Shown here: one piece after another, positions 1 through 7,641 of the stretch
Position numbering within the stretch: the first letter of the stretch is position 1
How the letters are laid out: every line of letters begins with the position of its first letter
Assembly (NCBI RefSeq): GCF_011045025.1
Contig: NZ_JAAKZX010000017.1
Coordinates: 1 to 64,000 of the forward strand
Direction: 5' to 3'
From: Streptomyces ureilyticus
Lineage (GTDB): Bacteria > Actinomycetota > Actinomycetes > Streptomycetales > Streptomycetaceae
Length of the DNA stretch: 64,000 nucleotides
Translations under genes and position numbers: made by a program
Notes under the pieces: generated by a model
Seen by the model: only the letters and a program-made list of their open reading frames with translations
What the model was told of the DNA's origin: nothing
The model's database searches: none

Positions 1-934
1 CCCCCATCCCGGGGGCCCCACCCCCCGTAGTCCCAGAAGTCTCGCCGGAGGCGTCGCCCACCGGCCGGGTCGCTGTCTTTTCGGTCACAGGGAAAAGGCG
101 TCGCATGCCGTGCAGTGTGGCACGGCCCTTACTGATCGTTTCAGAATGAGGTGTGGGGCTCGTCAGGCTGCTTCAGCCATTGAGGCGATGCAGGATCTGA
201 TTTGGGATCATCGCCCGGCAATACATCTACCGGGGAACGTGGTAAGCGACAACGTCCTGGTCAAACAGATCGGTGGCTACATCAAACTTTTAGTGCGAAA
301 ACGCGAAAACCCTCGCCTGGACCGCTACCGCAGACGAGATCCTCGCCAGCTCTGACTCGTCCAGACCAGTGTGAAGAGACTCGTCAATAGCAACTCGAAG
401 TAGTGCAATTCAGAGTAAGAAGACACTAATCGGATTTGCGGCACCATTAGTCCAGGGCCGGGACCTGTGATCCCCTTAACGAATTGTTGCATCTTGGGGG
501 AAGATATTGCATGTGCCGAACTAATTTGGTGCGGTGGATTCTTGACGCCGGATCCATCCCTGATGCATGCTCGACCAGCGCGCAGTTCTCTGGTCGGACC
601 CACCAATTTCCGTCCGTGGGCCAAGTGGCGAAGATGTTTTCACTCGGCCCGCACCGGCAGCCCCGCGCCTCTCGCAGCCCTTCGCAGCCTTGCGAGTAAC
701 CTCACCCCCCTCGCCGAATGAACCAACAACGCCGCCATCCACGACCGCACCCCGACGCCGTACGCGAGTGATGAGCACGCATCATGCCTGACGGCTGGCT
801 CATCCTGCCGACATAGGAATGTTGCATGGCTTGCCGAGACGGAATGCAGTGGATTGACTCGAAGCGATCTATATGTCCACCGGACAGGTATTTGCAGTGG
901 CTCATGATCTGTATCCTATTGAGAGTGAGTTCGG
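1..934. other. Leading intergenic stretch without a supportable gene
   Basis: No reading frame here has a credible start, ribosome-binding site and Streptomyces codon pattern together. The frames over 60 codons have mixed, improbable composition. Base composition is visibly less GC-rich than the later operons, especially about 360-560 and 780-930. A promoter for the following gene should lie in the last 100 bases, but I see no convincing -35/-10 pair. Nothing resembling a tRNA was found. Confidence 0.5.
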
Positions 935-1870
935 ATGATTTCCCTGACTGATTTGGTAGATTTAGCGCGGCGGTTTGAGAGTGACCTCTCCTTACCAGTC
1001 GACCTGCTTCGCGTGGGGAATCGGAAAATCGATGTCGACGCCACCCCTGCCATCATGGGATGTGTCAATCTTTCTCAGGACTCGACCTATCGAGAGAGCA
1101 TCGCGACCTCAACTCATTCCGCTATCCGAAAAGGGCGCATTCTCGCGGCGCAAGGAGCCGATATCGTCGATATAGGCGCTGAGTCCAGCAATCCCCGTAC
1201 TGTGCAGGTCACCATACGCGAGCAGATCTCCGCCTTGGTGCCAGTCGTGGAGGAACTTGCTTCGCAAGGCATCGTCGTTTCGATCGAGACCTACGAGCCT
1301 GCAGTTGCCCGATCGTGTCTGGAAGCTGGGGCGCTCGTCTTGAATTACTCCGGTGGGTTGGCGTCAGATGGTGACATATTTCCCATGGTAGCCGAACATC
1401 AGGCCACGATTATTCTGTGTTATGTCGAAGGGGAGAACTCTCGGGACGTCAGCGCAAAGGGTATCGACGAAGACCCCATTCCTGGGATGCTTGACTACTT
1501 TGATAGGCGCGTGGATCACGCTCGCTCGGTGGGAGTCGATCGAATCGTCATTGACCCTGGAATCGGCTTCTCCCATGAGAGATCTGTACCCGCCAATGTT
1601 CGCACTCATTATCAGGCCAGGGCCCTCCTCAATACATTCCGGTTGCGACGCATAGGTCTTCCAATCTGCCACGCCTTGCCGCATGCTTTCAGTCTCTTCG
1701 AGGATGAGTTCCGCACCGCCGAAGGCTTCTTTACGGTGTTGGCACACCTTGGAGGAACAGGCATTTACCGCACGCATGAAGTACCTAGGATCAGGGCGAT
1801 ACTAGGTGCTCTCCGGGCACTCGGCCCTCAAACGTTCAATCTGGACAAGGCCGAATCGACCGCCCAGTGA
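935..1870 (+). CDS. Divergent dihydropteroate-synthase-fold (pterin-binding) protein
   Basis: A 311-residue protein with the signature order of dihydropteroate synthase: IMGCVNLSQDS near residue 40 (canonical NVTPDSF), GADIVDIGAESSNP near 75 (canonical GAESTRPG), SIETYEPAVA near 110, LNYSGG near 135 and VIDPGIGF near 205. Key positions differ: the TPDSF and STRP segments are altered, the FGK after DPGIG is SHE, and no SRK motif is visible where the p-aminobenzoate-site lysine normally lies. The fold is well supported; folate synthesis is doubtful, and another pterin- or methyl-transfer role is possible. Codons 10 and 20 are TTA, so translation may depend on bldA tRNA. G+C is lower than in neighbours and an IS follows at once, which suggests transfer. 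The start follows GAGAGTGAG. Confidence 0.7.
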   Translation: MISLTDLVDLARRFESDLSLPVDLLRVGNRKIDVDATPAIMGCVNLSQDSTYRESIATSTHSAIRKGRILAAQGADIVDIGAESSNPRTVQVTIREQISALVPVVEELASQGIVVSIETYEPAVARSCLEAGALVLNYSGGLASDGDIFPMVAEHQATIILCYVEGENSRDVSAKGIDEDPIPGMLDYFDRRVDHARSVGVDRIVIDPGIGFSHERSVPANVRTHYQARALLNTFRLRRIGLPICHALPHAFSLFEDEFRTAEGFFTVLAHLGGTGIYRTHEVPRIRAILGALRALGPQTFNLDKAESTAQ

Positions 1871-1904
1871 ATTCGTTGAGGTTGAAGTCGGGTTGTCGTC
1901 GGCG

Positions 1905-2787
1905 TGAGTGAACTCTTTTTCCAACCTGCCAAGCCAGATGGGTAGTTGGGCTGACAGGCAGGTGAAACCCCTGGTAGATGGGTTTTCGACCAAGAGAACC
2001 TTCTCCACCAGGGGCTTAGTGTGCTTGTCTACCCGTCCGGCATCGACGTGTCCAGCTCCACCCTGCGCTTCCTTACCGCCCGGCTGCGGGCCCGGCGCCG
2101 CGAGCGCGGGACGCGCTGGCGCTGTGTGAGCGCGGGCCGCCAGGCCCTGCTCGCTCTCGCGCACCCGTGCTCCGGTCACACCTACGCCCAGCTCGCCGCC
2201 GGGTTCGGCGTCCGCACCACCGCCTTCCGGTACATGGCCGAGGCCGTCGACGTTCTGGCCGCCCTCGCGCCGAGCCTCTCCGAGGCGATGAAGACCGCCT
2301 CCACCAAAGCATTCGTGATGCTGGACAGCACCCTGCTCCCGATCGACCGGATCGCCGCCGACCGGCCCTTCTACTCCGGGAAACACGGGATGAACGTGCA
2401 AGTCCTCACCGATCCGGTGGGACGGCTGCTGTGGGCATCGCCCGCGCTGCCCGGAGCCGTCCACGACCTCAACGCCGCGCGGACCCACGGTGTCATCGAC
2501 GCACTGGCGGAAGCTGGCGTGGTGTGCTGGGCCGCCAAGCTACCGGGGCGCCAGCGGCACCATACGCGTTCCCTTCTGGGGGCGCTGGGAGAAACTGTCT
2601 GCAGGTCAGCAGGCCGCCAACCGCTCACACGCGAGGATCCGCGCACTCGTCGAACAGGCCATGGCCACCCTCAAGACCTGGCGGCTCCTGCGCAGGCTGC
2701 GCTGCTCCACCACCCGTATCACCAGCCTCGTCCAGGCCATCCTCACCTTGCACCTGACCTGCTCAAACTGAGGTTGGTAAACGCTCA
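1905..2787 (+). mobile_element. IS5-like insertion sequence, inactivated
   Basis: An element of about 880 bp carrying one transposase. The left end (TGAG...TTTCCAACCT, 1905-1927) and the right end (AGGTTGG...CTCA, 2771-2787) are imperfect inverted repeats, aligned by eye. The size and the single DDE transposase fit the IS5 group. No clear target duplication could be recognised. A second copy of the right end lies at 4455-4500. Confidence 0.6.
2021..2771 (+). pseudogene. IS5-family DDE transposase, frameshifted
   Basis: The first part (GTG 2021 to about 2530) has a helix-turn-helix region (YAQLAAGFGVRTTAFRYMAEAV) followed by a Tnp_4-type catalytic core: LDSTLLPIDR, then SGKHGMNVQVL and PGAVHDLNAAR. 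The expected C-terminus, with RALVEQAMATLKTWRLL, continues in a different frame that ends at 2771. The switch falls near 2533-2545, where the DNA reads AAG-CTACCGGGGC; relatives would be expected to read about two bases more (AAG-GCC-TAC). This looks like a small deletion, since no slippery run or stimulatory hairpin is evident. The element should not transpose on its own. Confidence 0.75.
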
Positions 2788-3111
2788 ATGTCGTGATAAT
2801 CCGCTTGAGACAGGAGAGTTTCGAGGTCCAGGTGGCTGGGTGACTTCAACGCTCGCACGAGTTTCGCACGGACCACTGACATGCCGGCCGCGTTTCTCCG
2901 TAGCCCGCTAGCCGTGGAACAGGGACTGGCGAAGGCCCGCAACCGGCGCATCCCGAGGACCGCGCAGCTGCGCCGCGAGATGCCGGCTCATGTTGGTCAG
3001 GCGACATCGCTACGCCGGCTGACTCCGAGATGTGGGATCGCCGTGTCCGGGAAAGAGATCCTGAGTACGGTCGGTGCCGGAGATCCCGCAGCAGACGCCC
3101 AAGGGGGAGCG

Positions 3112-4329
3112 GTGGCACCGCGTATCGGCCTGTACTTTCCGTACGTTCATATCCGGGACGCCGCTTGGGTCAAGGCCACCGCGCTGTACTGGCCGGCGCT
3201 GGCGCGCGTCGCCGCGGCCGAGTATCCGGTCCACGACTCCGACACCGTCCGCGCTCTCGCGGACGGACTCGACTTCATCCAGCAGCTGCCTCCGGGCCCG
3301 GCGGCCGAAGCGGTCGCCCCGCACTTCATCAACGTCATCCGCGAGCACCACGCCGAGCTGCACCGCTACCTTGGCGTGTCCCCCGAGGACATCGACGAGA
3401 GCGACCCGAGCGATCCGGAGTGGCGAGCGGTGAACCGTTACGGTCTCCCGGGGGAGATCTGGCGGCCGCGTGACGAGCGGACGTCCCTGGTCGAAGTGCA
3501 CTGGGATGAGTTCGCTCCTGCCCTGCGCCAGGTGCTGCTCGACTCCCAGCTGGGCCTGAACACCCACCGCCCCACCCTCCTGTCCGGCGACGAGGAGTAC
3601 GACTGGATGTCGGTGGACCCGAAGCTCGCCTGGGTCTACAAGTTGGCTTTGACGGAGGAGCTGGCCCGGCAGCACGGGCTGACGCCGATCACCGACAACC
3701 CCGCCTCCCAACAGCAGGTGCACGACTGGGATGAGGCGCGGATCTTCGCTGAGCTCTTCGATCACCACCCGCACGACTCAAGCCCGGTATCCGTGGTCGG
3801 AATGCTGACCGCACAGCTCCCGCTGCCCGAGGGTATCGCGGACGTACCCGTCGACATCATCATCAAGCTGCGCACCGACTACCAACCCGAGTTCGACCGC
3901 TTCGTCGACGCCCTCGACGCGGCCGCCGCCGAGCTGACCAGCTCCCTCCTGGAAGAACAGGGTCCGCAGATCGTCGCCCTCCACGTGGCGCATATCCGCC
4001 GGACGCACTTCGAACAGCCACTCAACGACCTCAAGGCCGCGATCAAAGGACTCAAGCTCGGCACGGGACTCGGGTTGATGAACCTGCAGACGCAACTGCC
4101 CGCCTTGGGAGCCATCGGCGGCGCGGCAGCGCAGTGGCCGGCCGTCACCGCCGCATCGATCGGCTTCGGCCTGGTCGGGCTCCACCACGTCACGGCCAAA
4201 GAACGCGACCGCATCCGGTCCGACTCGCCCGTCACCTACCTGCTCCAGGCCGAGAAGGTGGCCGACCCGCCCTCCTTCATCAACAGATGGACGATCGCAG
4301 GCGCCCGCGGTCTCGGCATCAACATCTAG
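3112..4329 (+). CDS. DUF6236-like protein of unknown function
   Basis: A predicted 405-residue protein starting at GTG 3112, preceded by AGGGGGAG at 3102-3109. The longer frame to 2881 has unlikely composition and overlaps the IS flank, so it was rejected. The N-terminus (VAPRIGLYFPYVHIRDAAW) resembles, from memory, actinomycete proteins grouped as DUF6236. It has an acidic helical middle and a C-terminal Gly/Ala-rich hydrophobic stretch around LGAIGGAAAQWPAVTAASIG. No catalytic motif is recognised. The gene sits alone between two copies of the same IS end, which suggests an IS-associated cargo gene. The function is unknown. Confidence 0.7.
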   Translation: MAPRIGLYFPYVHIRDAAWVKATALYWPALARVAAAEYPVHDSDTVRALADGLDFIQQLPPGPAAEAVAPHFINVIREHHAELHRYLGVSPEDIDESDPSDPEWRAVNRYGLPGEIWRPRDERTSLVEVHWDEFAPALRQVLLDSQLGLNTHRPTLLSGDEEYDWMSVDPKLAWVYKLALTEELARQHGLTPITDNPASQQQVHDWDEARIFAELFDHHPHDSSPVSVVGMLTAQLPLPEGIADVPVDIIIKLRTDYQPEFDRFVDALDAAAAELTSSLLEEQGPQIVALHVAHIRRTHFEQPLNDLKAAIKGLKLGTGLGLMNLQTQLPALGAIGGAAAQWPAVTAASIGFGLVGLHHVTAKERDRIRSDSPVTYLLQAEKVADPPSFINRWTIAGARGLGINI

Positions 4330-4454
4330 TCGGCTCCAGCGGCTACTTGTAGCGCCAGGTCCGATGCACGCTTAGCACTTCCGTCTGCCACAACGCCTGT
4401 GCTTCGCCGCTGTCCCGAGGCACCGTGCGGCCGACGGCAGCGGCGACTCATCGA

Positions 4455-4500
4455 TCACCCTGCGCCTGACCTGCTCAAACTGAGGTTGGAAACGCTCAGT
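4455..4500 (+). repeat. Second copy of the IS5-like right end
   Basis: The segment containing CTGACCTGCTCAAACTGAGG followed by TTGGAAACGCTCA nearly repeats 2739-2787, including the last codons of the transposase, in the same orientation. The remainder of that element is absent here. It is a remnant of another copy or a product of recombination between copies. Confidence 0.7.
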
Positions 4501-4501
4501 G

Positions 4502-4949
4502 ACAGCCCGGTTCTGACGAAGTAGTCGTCGATCAGGGCGGGGCGGTGCCGGATCGTATTCACGCCGTAAAGGTCTGGGCCAGGTGCTCTGGTGTGGTGAA
4601 GGCGGTGTTGGACAGCCAGCCGCGCCGCCGCAGCGACCGACCGCGAGCTGGGTCTTGCCGACGCCCACAGCCCGTGCACGACCAGCATCGCGACGTCGTT
4701 CGCCGAGGTGAGGCACTGCCGCAACCCCCGCAGCGTGGCGTCGCGGCCGGTGAAGTTGGTGTTGCGCGGCGGCAGCCGGTACGCCACGGTCGCGGCGCGG
4801 CGCGGCGCCTGCCCCAGCCCGACTCAATGCCAGGGGCATCAGGATGAGGAGCACCACCCACGGGTGGGCCCGCACAAAGTCGAGTGGCCCTGGCCGGACG
4901 CCGCGTTGAAGGCAAGGCTGCCGACGAACAGCACGAGCAAACCGGCCAT
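4502..4949 (-). pseudogene. Decayed NB-ARC/TPR-type NTPase fragment with membrane segment
   Basis: Reading leftward, one frame gives a hydrophobic start (MAGLLVLFVGSLAF), a second gives AHPWVVLLILMPLAL, a third gives RLPPRNTNFTGRDATL and AMLVVHGL, and the P-loop GVGKTQLAV returns in another frame. PPRN-nFtGR followed by GxGGvGKTqlA is the entry to the NB-ARC NTPase domain of actinomycete FxSxx-COOH/TPR proteins. At least two frameshifts are needed to join the pieces, and everything after the P-loop is lost where the IS end begins. It is non-functional. Confidence 0.55.
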
Positions 4950-4981
4950 CGCGCTGGCTAGCCTTCGCCACATGGTTCCCG

Positions 4982-5254
4982 ATGACGGACGATGCGCTCA
5001 ATCGGCCCACGGTTCACGCCCTACTCCCGGACGGCACCACCGTGTGCATCTGCCCGCTGGTGAGGGCCGATCACGAGCAGGTGCAGGGGTTCTACGAGGA
5101 GATGTCCCCGGAGAACCTGCGGCTGCGGTTCTTCGCCGCGAGCCGCCGGTTCCGGGGTATCGGGTCCTACTGGCCGCGATGCTGGGGCGGGTCATCAGCC
5201 TCGCCGACAGGAGAAGACGAGCTCTTGACAAGCAGTGCATCGAGCGCCTGTTGA
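4982..5254 (+). pseudogene. Truncated GNAT N-terminal fragment
   Basis: The first 55 residues read like the N-terminal acetyltransferase domain of actinomycete GNAT/acyl-CoA-synthetase fusion proteins: LLPDGTTVCICPLVRADHEQ followed by YEEMSPENLRLRFFAASRR. After about residue 58 the likeness continues in another frame (PGYRVLLAAMLGRVISLADR) and then stops. The fragment has a frameshift and a loss of everything downstream. An intact relative of this architecture lies at 28614-31064, but the fragment is not a copy of it. Confidence 0.55.
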
Positions 5255-5289
5255 GCGCCTACGACCAGCCGCCAGAACAGGGCCGTAGC

Positions 5290-5967
5290 TCAGTGGCCGA
5301 CATCGTGGTCGCCCGCTTCGATGAGGCCGCTTTCGTAGGCGCAGATCACGATCTGGATGCGGTCACGCAGCCCGAGCTTGGTGAGGATGCTCGACACATG
5401 TGACTTGACGGTGGCGGCACCGATGACGAGCTGCTCGGCGATCTCCGCGTTGCTCGCGCCCCGGGCGACGGCGGTCATGATCTCGCGTTCGCGGCCGGTG
5501 AGCCGTTCCAGGCGGGCTGCGACGGCGGTGTTGACGGTACGGCGCTGTGTGAATCGGTCGATGAAGCGTCGGGTGATCGAGGGGGCCAGCAGCGTTCCGC
5601 CTTCGGCCACGGTGCGTACGGCGGTGGCCAGTTGTTCGGGGGGAATGTCCTTGAGTACGAAGGCACTGGCGCCGGCGCGCAGCGCCTCGTAGACGTACTC
5701 GTCCGGGTCGAACGTGGTCAGGATCAGTACGCGGGGGCCCCAGTCGGCCTCCTGAAGGATCCGGGAGGTCGCTTCCAGGCCGTCCATCTCGGGCATGCGG
5801 ATGTCCATGAGGATCACGTCCGGGCGGTGCCGGCGTGCCGCCTCGAGCGCCTCGAGGCCGGTGCCCGCCTCGGCCACGACCTCGATGTCGTGATGGACCC
5901 GGAGAATCATGGTGAAGCCCCGCCGTACCAGCGCCTGGTCGTCGGCCACGACGACGCGGATGCTCAC
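5290..5967 (-). CDS. NarL/LuxR-family response regulator
   Basis: A 225-residue regulator of a two-component system. The receiver domain has the acidic pair at residues 9-10, phospho-acceptor Asp55 (VILMDIRMPEMDG), the conserved Thr in LILTTFDPDE and Lys in FVLKDIPPE. The C-terminal LuxR-type helix-turn-helix (LTGREREIMTAVARGASNAEIA ... VKSHVSSILTKLGLRDR, about 155-215) binds DNA. It starts at GTG 5967, preceded by AGGGGGAG and overlapping the kinase stop by four bases, so the pair is translationally coupled. The likely target is its own region and the MMPL exporter beyond the repeat-rich intergenic region, by position only. Confidence 0.93.
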   Translation of the reverse strand: MSIRVVVADDQALVRRGFTMILRVHHDIEVVAEAGTGLEALEAARRHRPDVILMDIRMPEMDGLEATSRILQEADWGPRVLILTTFDPDEYVYEALRAGASAFVLKDIPPEQLATAVRTVAEGGTLLAPSITRRFIDRFTQRRTVNTAVAARLERLTGREREIMTAVARGASNAEIAEQLVIGAATVKSHVSSILTKLGLRDRIQIVICAYESGLIEAGDHDVGH

Positions 5968-7169
5968 GTGGGCTCCCCCTTGACGGGCAGACGGGCGGTG
6001 AGCCGGAATCCGCCGCCAGGACGCGGCTGGGCGTCGAGGCTTCCGCCGAGCAGATGGGCTCTTTCCCGCATGCCGACGATGCCGTGGCCGGGCGGCCCCT
6101 TGTGTGCGGTCGGCACAGTCTGGACGGCGGCGCCGTGACCGTCGTCGAGCACCTCGATGGTGAGGCCGTCGCCTTCGTCGCGCAGATGCACGTGGGTGTG
6201 GGTGCGTGGTCCGCTGTGTTTGAGCACGTTGGTCAGGGCCTCCTGGACGATGCGGTACGCCGAGAGGTCGACGCGGGCCGGAAGAGGGTCCCGGATGCCG
6301 TTGGTGACCGAGACGTCAAGGCCCGCCTCGCGGACCTCGGCCACGAGGCGGGGCAGATCGGCCAGACCCGGCTGGGGCCCCAGACCGTCGCGCTCGGAGT
6401 CCGGCCGCAACACTCCCAGCAGGTGCCGTAGTTCGTCCAGCGCCTGGCGTCCCGCCTCCTCCACCGCCGCCATCGCCTCCAGGGCGCCCTGCGGATCCTC
6501 GGCGGCCACCATCCGGGCCGCGCCGGCCTGCACCGTCATCATGCTCACCCGGTGGGCGACCACGTCGTGCAGCTCACGGGCGATGTGGGTGCGCTCCTCG
6601 GCCACGATCCGCCGCGCCTCGGCGGCCCGCTCCTGGACGAGCCGGGCGGCCCGCCAGGCACGCAGCCGCAGGCGCCGGCCGAGATACCAGGCGCCGGACA
6701 TGACGAGGACGCCGAAGAGGTCCCCCGAGGGAGTGTCGAGGAGAAGGCCGTCGATGACGAGGCCGGCGACGGCCGCGACGACGGCGAGCGGGCCCCACCG
6801 CTGGTCGTCGGCGTGCCGCCCGACGCTGTACAGCGCGACGATCACCAGGAGGCCCAGCGTGGAATAGCTGCTTCCCAGCGTCGGCGCCCACATGGCCAGC
6901 ACCACGTACGCGACCGCGACCGGCCGCGTACGGCGGACGTAGATCGCCGCACCGGCCACCGCGCAGAGCAGCAGGGCGGGGTGGAAGATGCCGGTGGCCG
7001 GGCGGACGGCCATCGAATCTCCCGCGGCCTCCTCGAGGAGCGCCACCCACAGGAACAGCGCCACCGCGAGGACGGCGTCCGCGCCGCGCGGCCAGCGCGT
7101 GAACGGGCCGCGGAACCTGCGCGGCACGCTCCGGCCCGGCATCTCGGCATGCGGCGCCCTGCGGTCCAT
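5964..7169 (-). CDS. Sensor histidine kinase (HisKA_3 type)
   Basis: A predicted 401-residue membrane kinase partner of the adjacent response regulator. The N-terminal part carries several hydrophobic spans (for example AVLAVALFLWVALLEE, HPALLLCAVAGAAIYV, LLVIVALYSVG). The dimerisation/phospho-acceptor motif is ARELHDVVAHRVSMM, with the His in ELHD, and the HATPase domain follows with DDGHG and GHGIVGMRERAHLLGG. I chose ATG 7169 because GGAG lies six bases upstream; the longer start at 7220 has no ribosome-binding site. It is DesK/LiaS-like in layout; the signal is unknown. Confidence 0.9.
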   Translation of the reverse strand: MDRRAPHAEMPGRSVPRRFRGPFTRWPRGADAVLAVALFLWVALLEEAAGDSMAVRPATGIFHPALLLCAVAGAAIYVRRTRPVAVAYVVLAMWAPTLGSSYSTLGLLVIVALYSVGRHADDQRWGPLAVVAAVAGLVIDGLLLDTPSGDLFGVLVMSGAWYLGRRLRLRAWRAARLVQERAAEARRIVAEERTHIARELHDVVAHRVSMMTVQAGAARMVAAEDPQGALEAMAAVEEAGRQALDELRHLLGVLRPDSERDGLGPQPGLADLPRLVAEVREAGLDVSVTNGIRDPLPARVDLSAYRIVQEALTNVLKHSGPRTHTHVHLRDEGDGLTIEVLDDGHGAAVQTVPTAHKGPPGHGIVGMRERAHLLGGSLDAQPRPGGGFRLTARLPVKGEPT

Positions 7170-7310
7170 CGTCGCTCCAACAAGAGGCGTCCGGTGCCCT
7201 GGTGGGACGGTGCAGGTCATCGGGACGCACCGGGCACGTCATCGTAAATCCGGCTCGCAGGCACCGTCACCCGCCTGGGGACGGATACGGTCTCCGCCGC
7301 CGGCAGGAGG

Positions 7311-7388
7311 CGCCGCACGGTTCTCCCCGCCGCGCGCCGGAGAACCGAACCCGCCGTGCGGCGGGAGACGGCACCGCTGCCGTCTCCC
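7311..7388. promoter_or_regulatory. Nested inverted repeats in the kinase/MMPL intergenic region
   Basis: An outer stem pairs CGCCGCACGG (7311-7320) with CCGTGCGGCG (7354-7363). Inside it, GGTTCTCC (7319-7326) can pair with GGAGAACC (7339-7346). Next to it is a perfect 11-bp stem, GGGAGACGGCA (7363-7373) and TGCCGTCTCCC (7378-7388), with a 4-base loop. The whole lies in the divergent intergenic region. It could be operators or a strong structured leader; the sequence does not decide. Confidence 0.55.
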
Positions 7389-7440
7389 AGGATGGGACTG
7401 CTCACTCCTGCTGCCGCCGAACGCCGATCAGGTGTGGCCG

Positions 7441-7611
7441 GTCGGCAGCCAACCACCGGAGCCCGTCCGGCAGTTGATGCCGGTCGGCTAACCCAACCAC
7501 GGGACTCCAGTCGGCAGTTGTGACCTGTCGGCAGTCCAACCACGGAAGCCCGCCCGGCAGTTGTCGCCGGTCGGCGACCCAACCACCGGAGCTCAGCCGA
7601 CACGTGCCGTC
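7441..7611. repeat. Four degenerate ~43-bp tandem repeats
   Basis: The units begin at 7441, 7483, 7527 and 7570 (lengths 42, 44, 43, and a partial last). Each starts GTCGGC, contains CCAACCAC near its middle, and in the first three copies ends near GGCAGTTG. Unit lengths are not multiples of three and drift, so the array is not coding. It ends 30 bases before the MMPL start codon, which places it in the exporter's promoter or leader. Confidence 0.8.
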
Positions 7612-7641
7612 AGCCGGCACCCGTCCCTCAGGAGCACCACC

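Noticed and set aside
2533-2545. Programmed translational frameshift in the IS transposase
   Set aside because: Some IS elements use it, but no slippery heptamer or downstream stem is visible, and the missing bases look like a deletion in a conserved motif.
7217-7603. A minus-strand peptide with repeated GRRPATTAGRA-like units
   Set aside because: The underlying DNA units are 42, 44 and 43 bases long, so the frame is not kept between units; they are better read as non-coding repeats.
7441-7611. CRISPR array
   Set aside because: The units are contiguous without unique spacers and diverge along their whole length; no cas gene is present.
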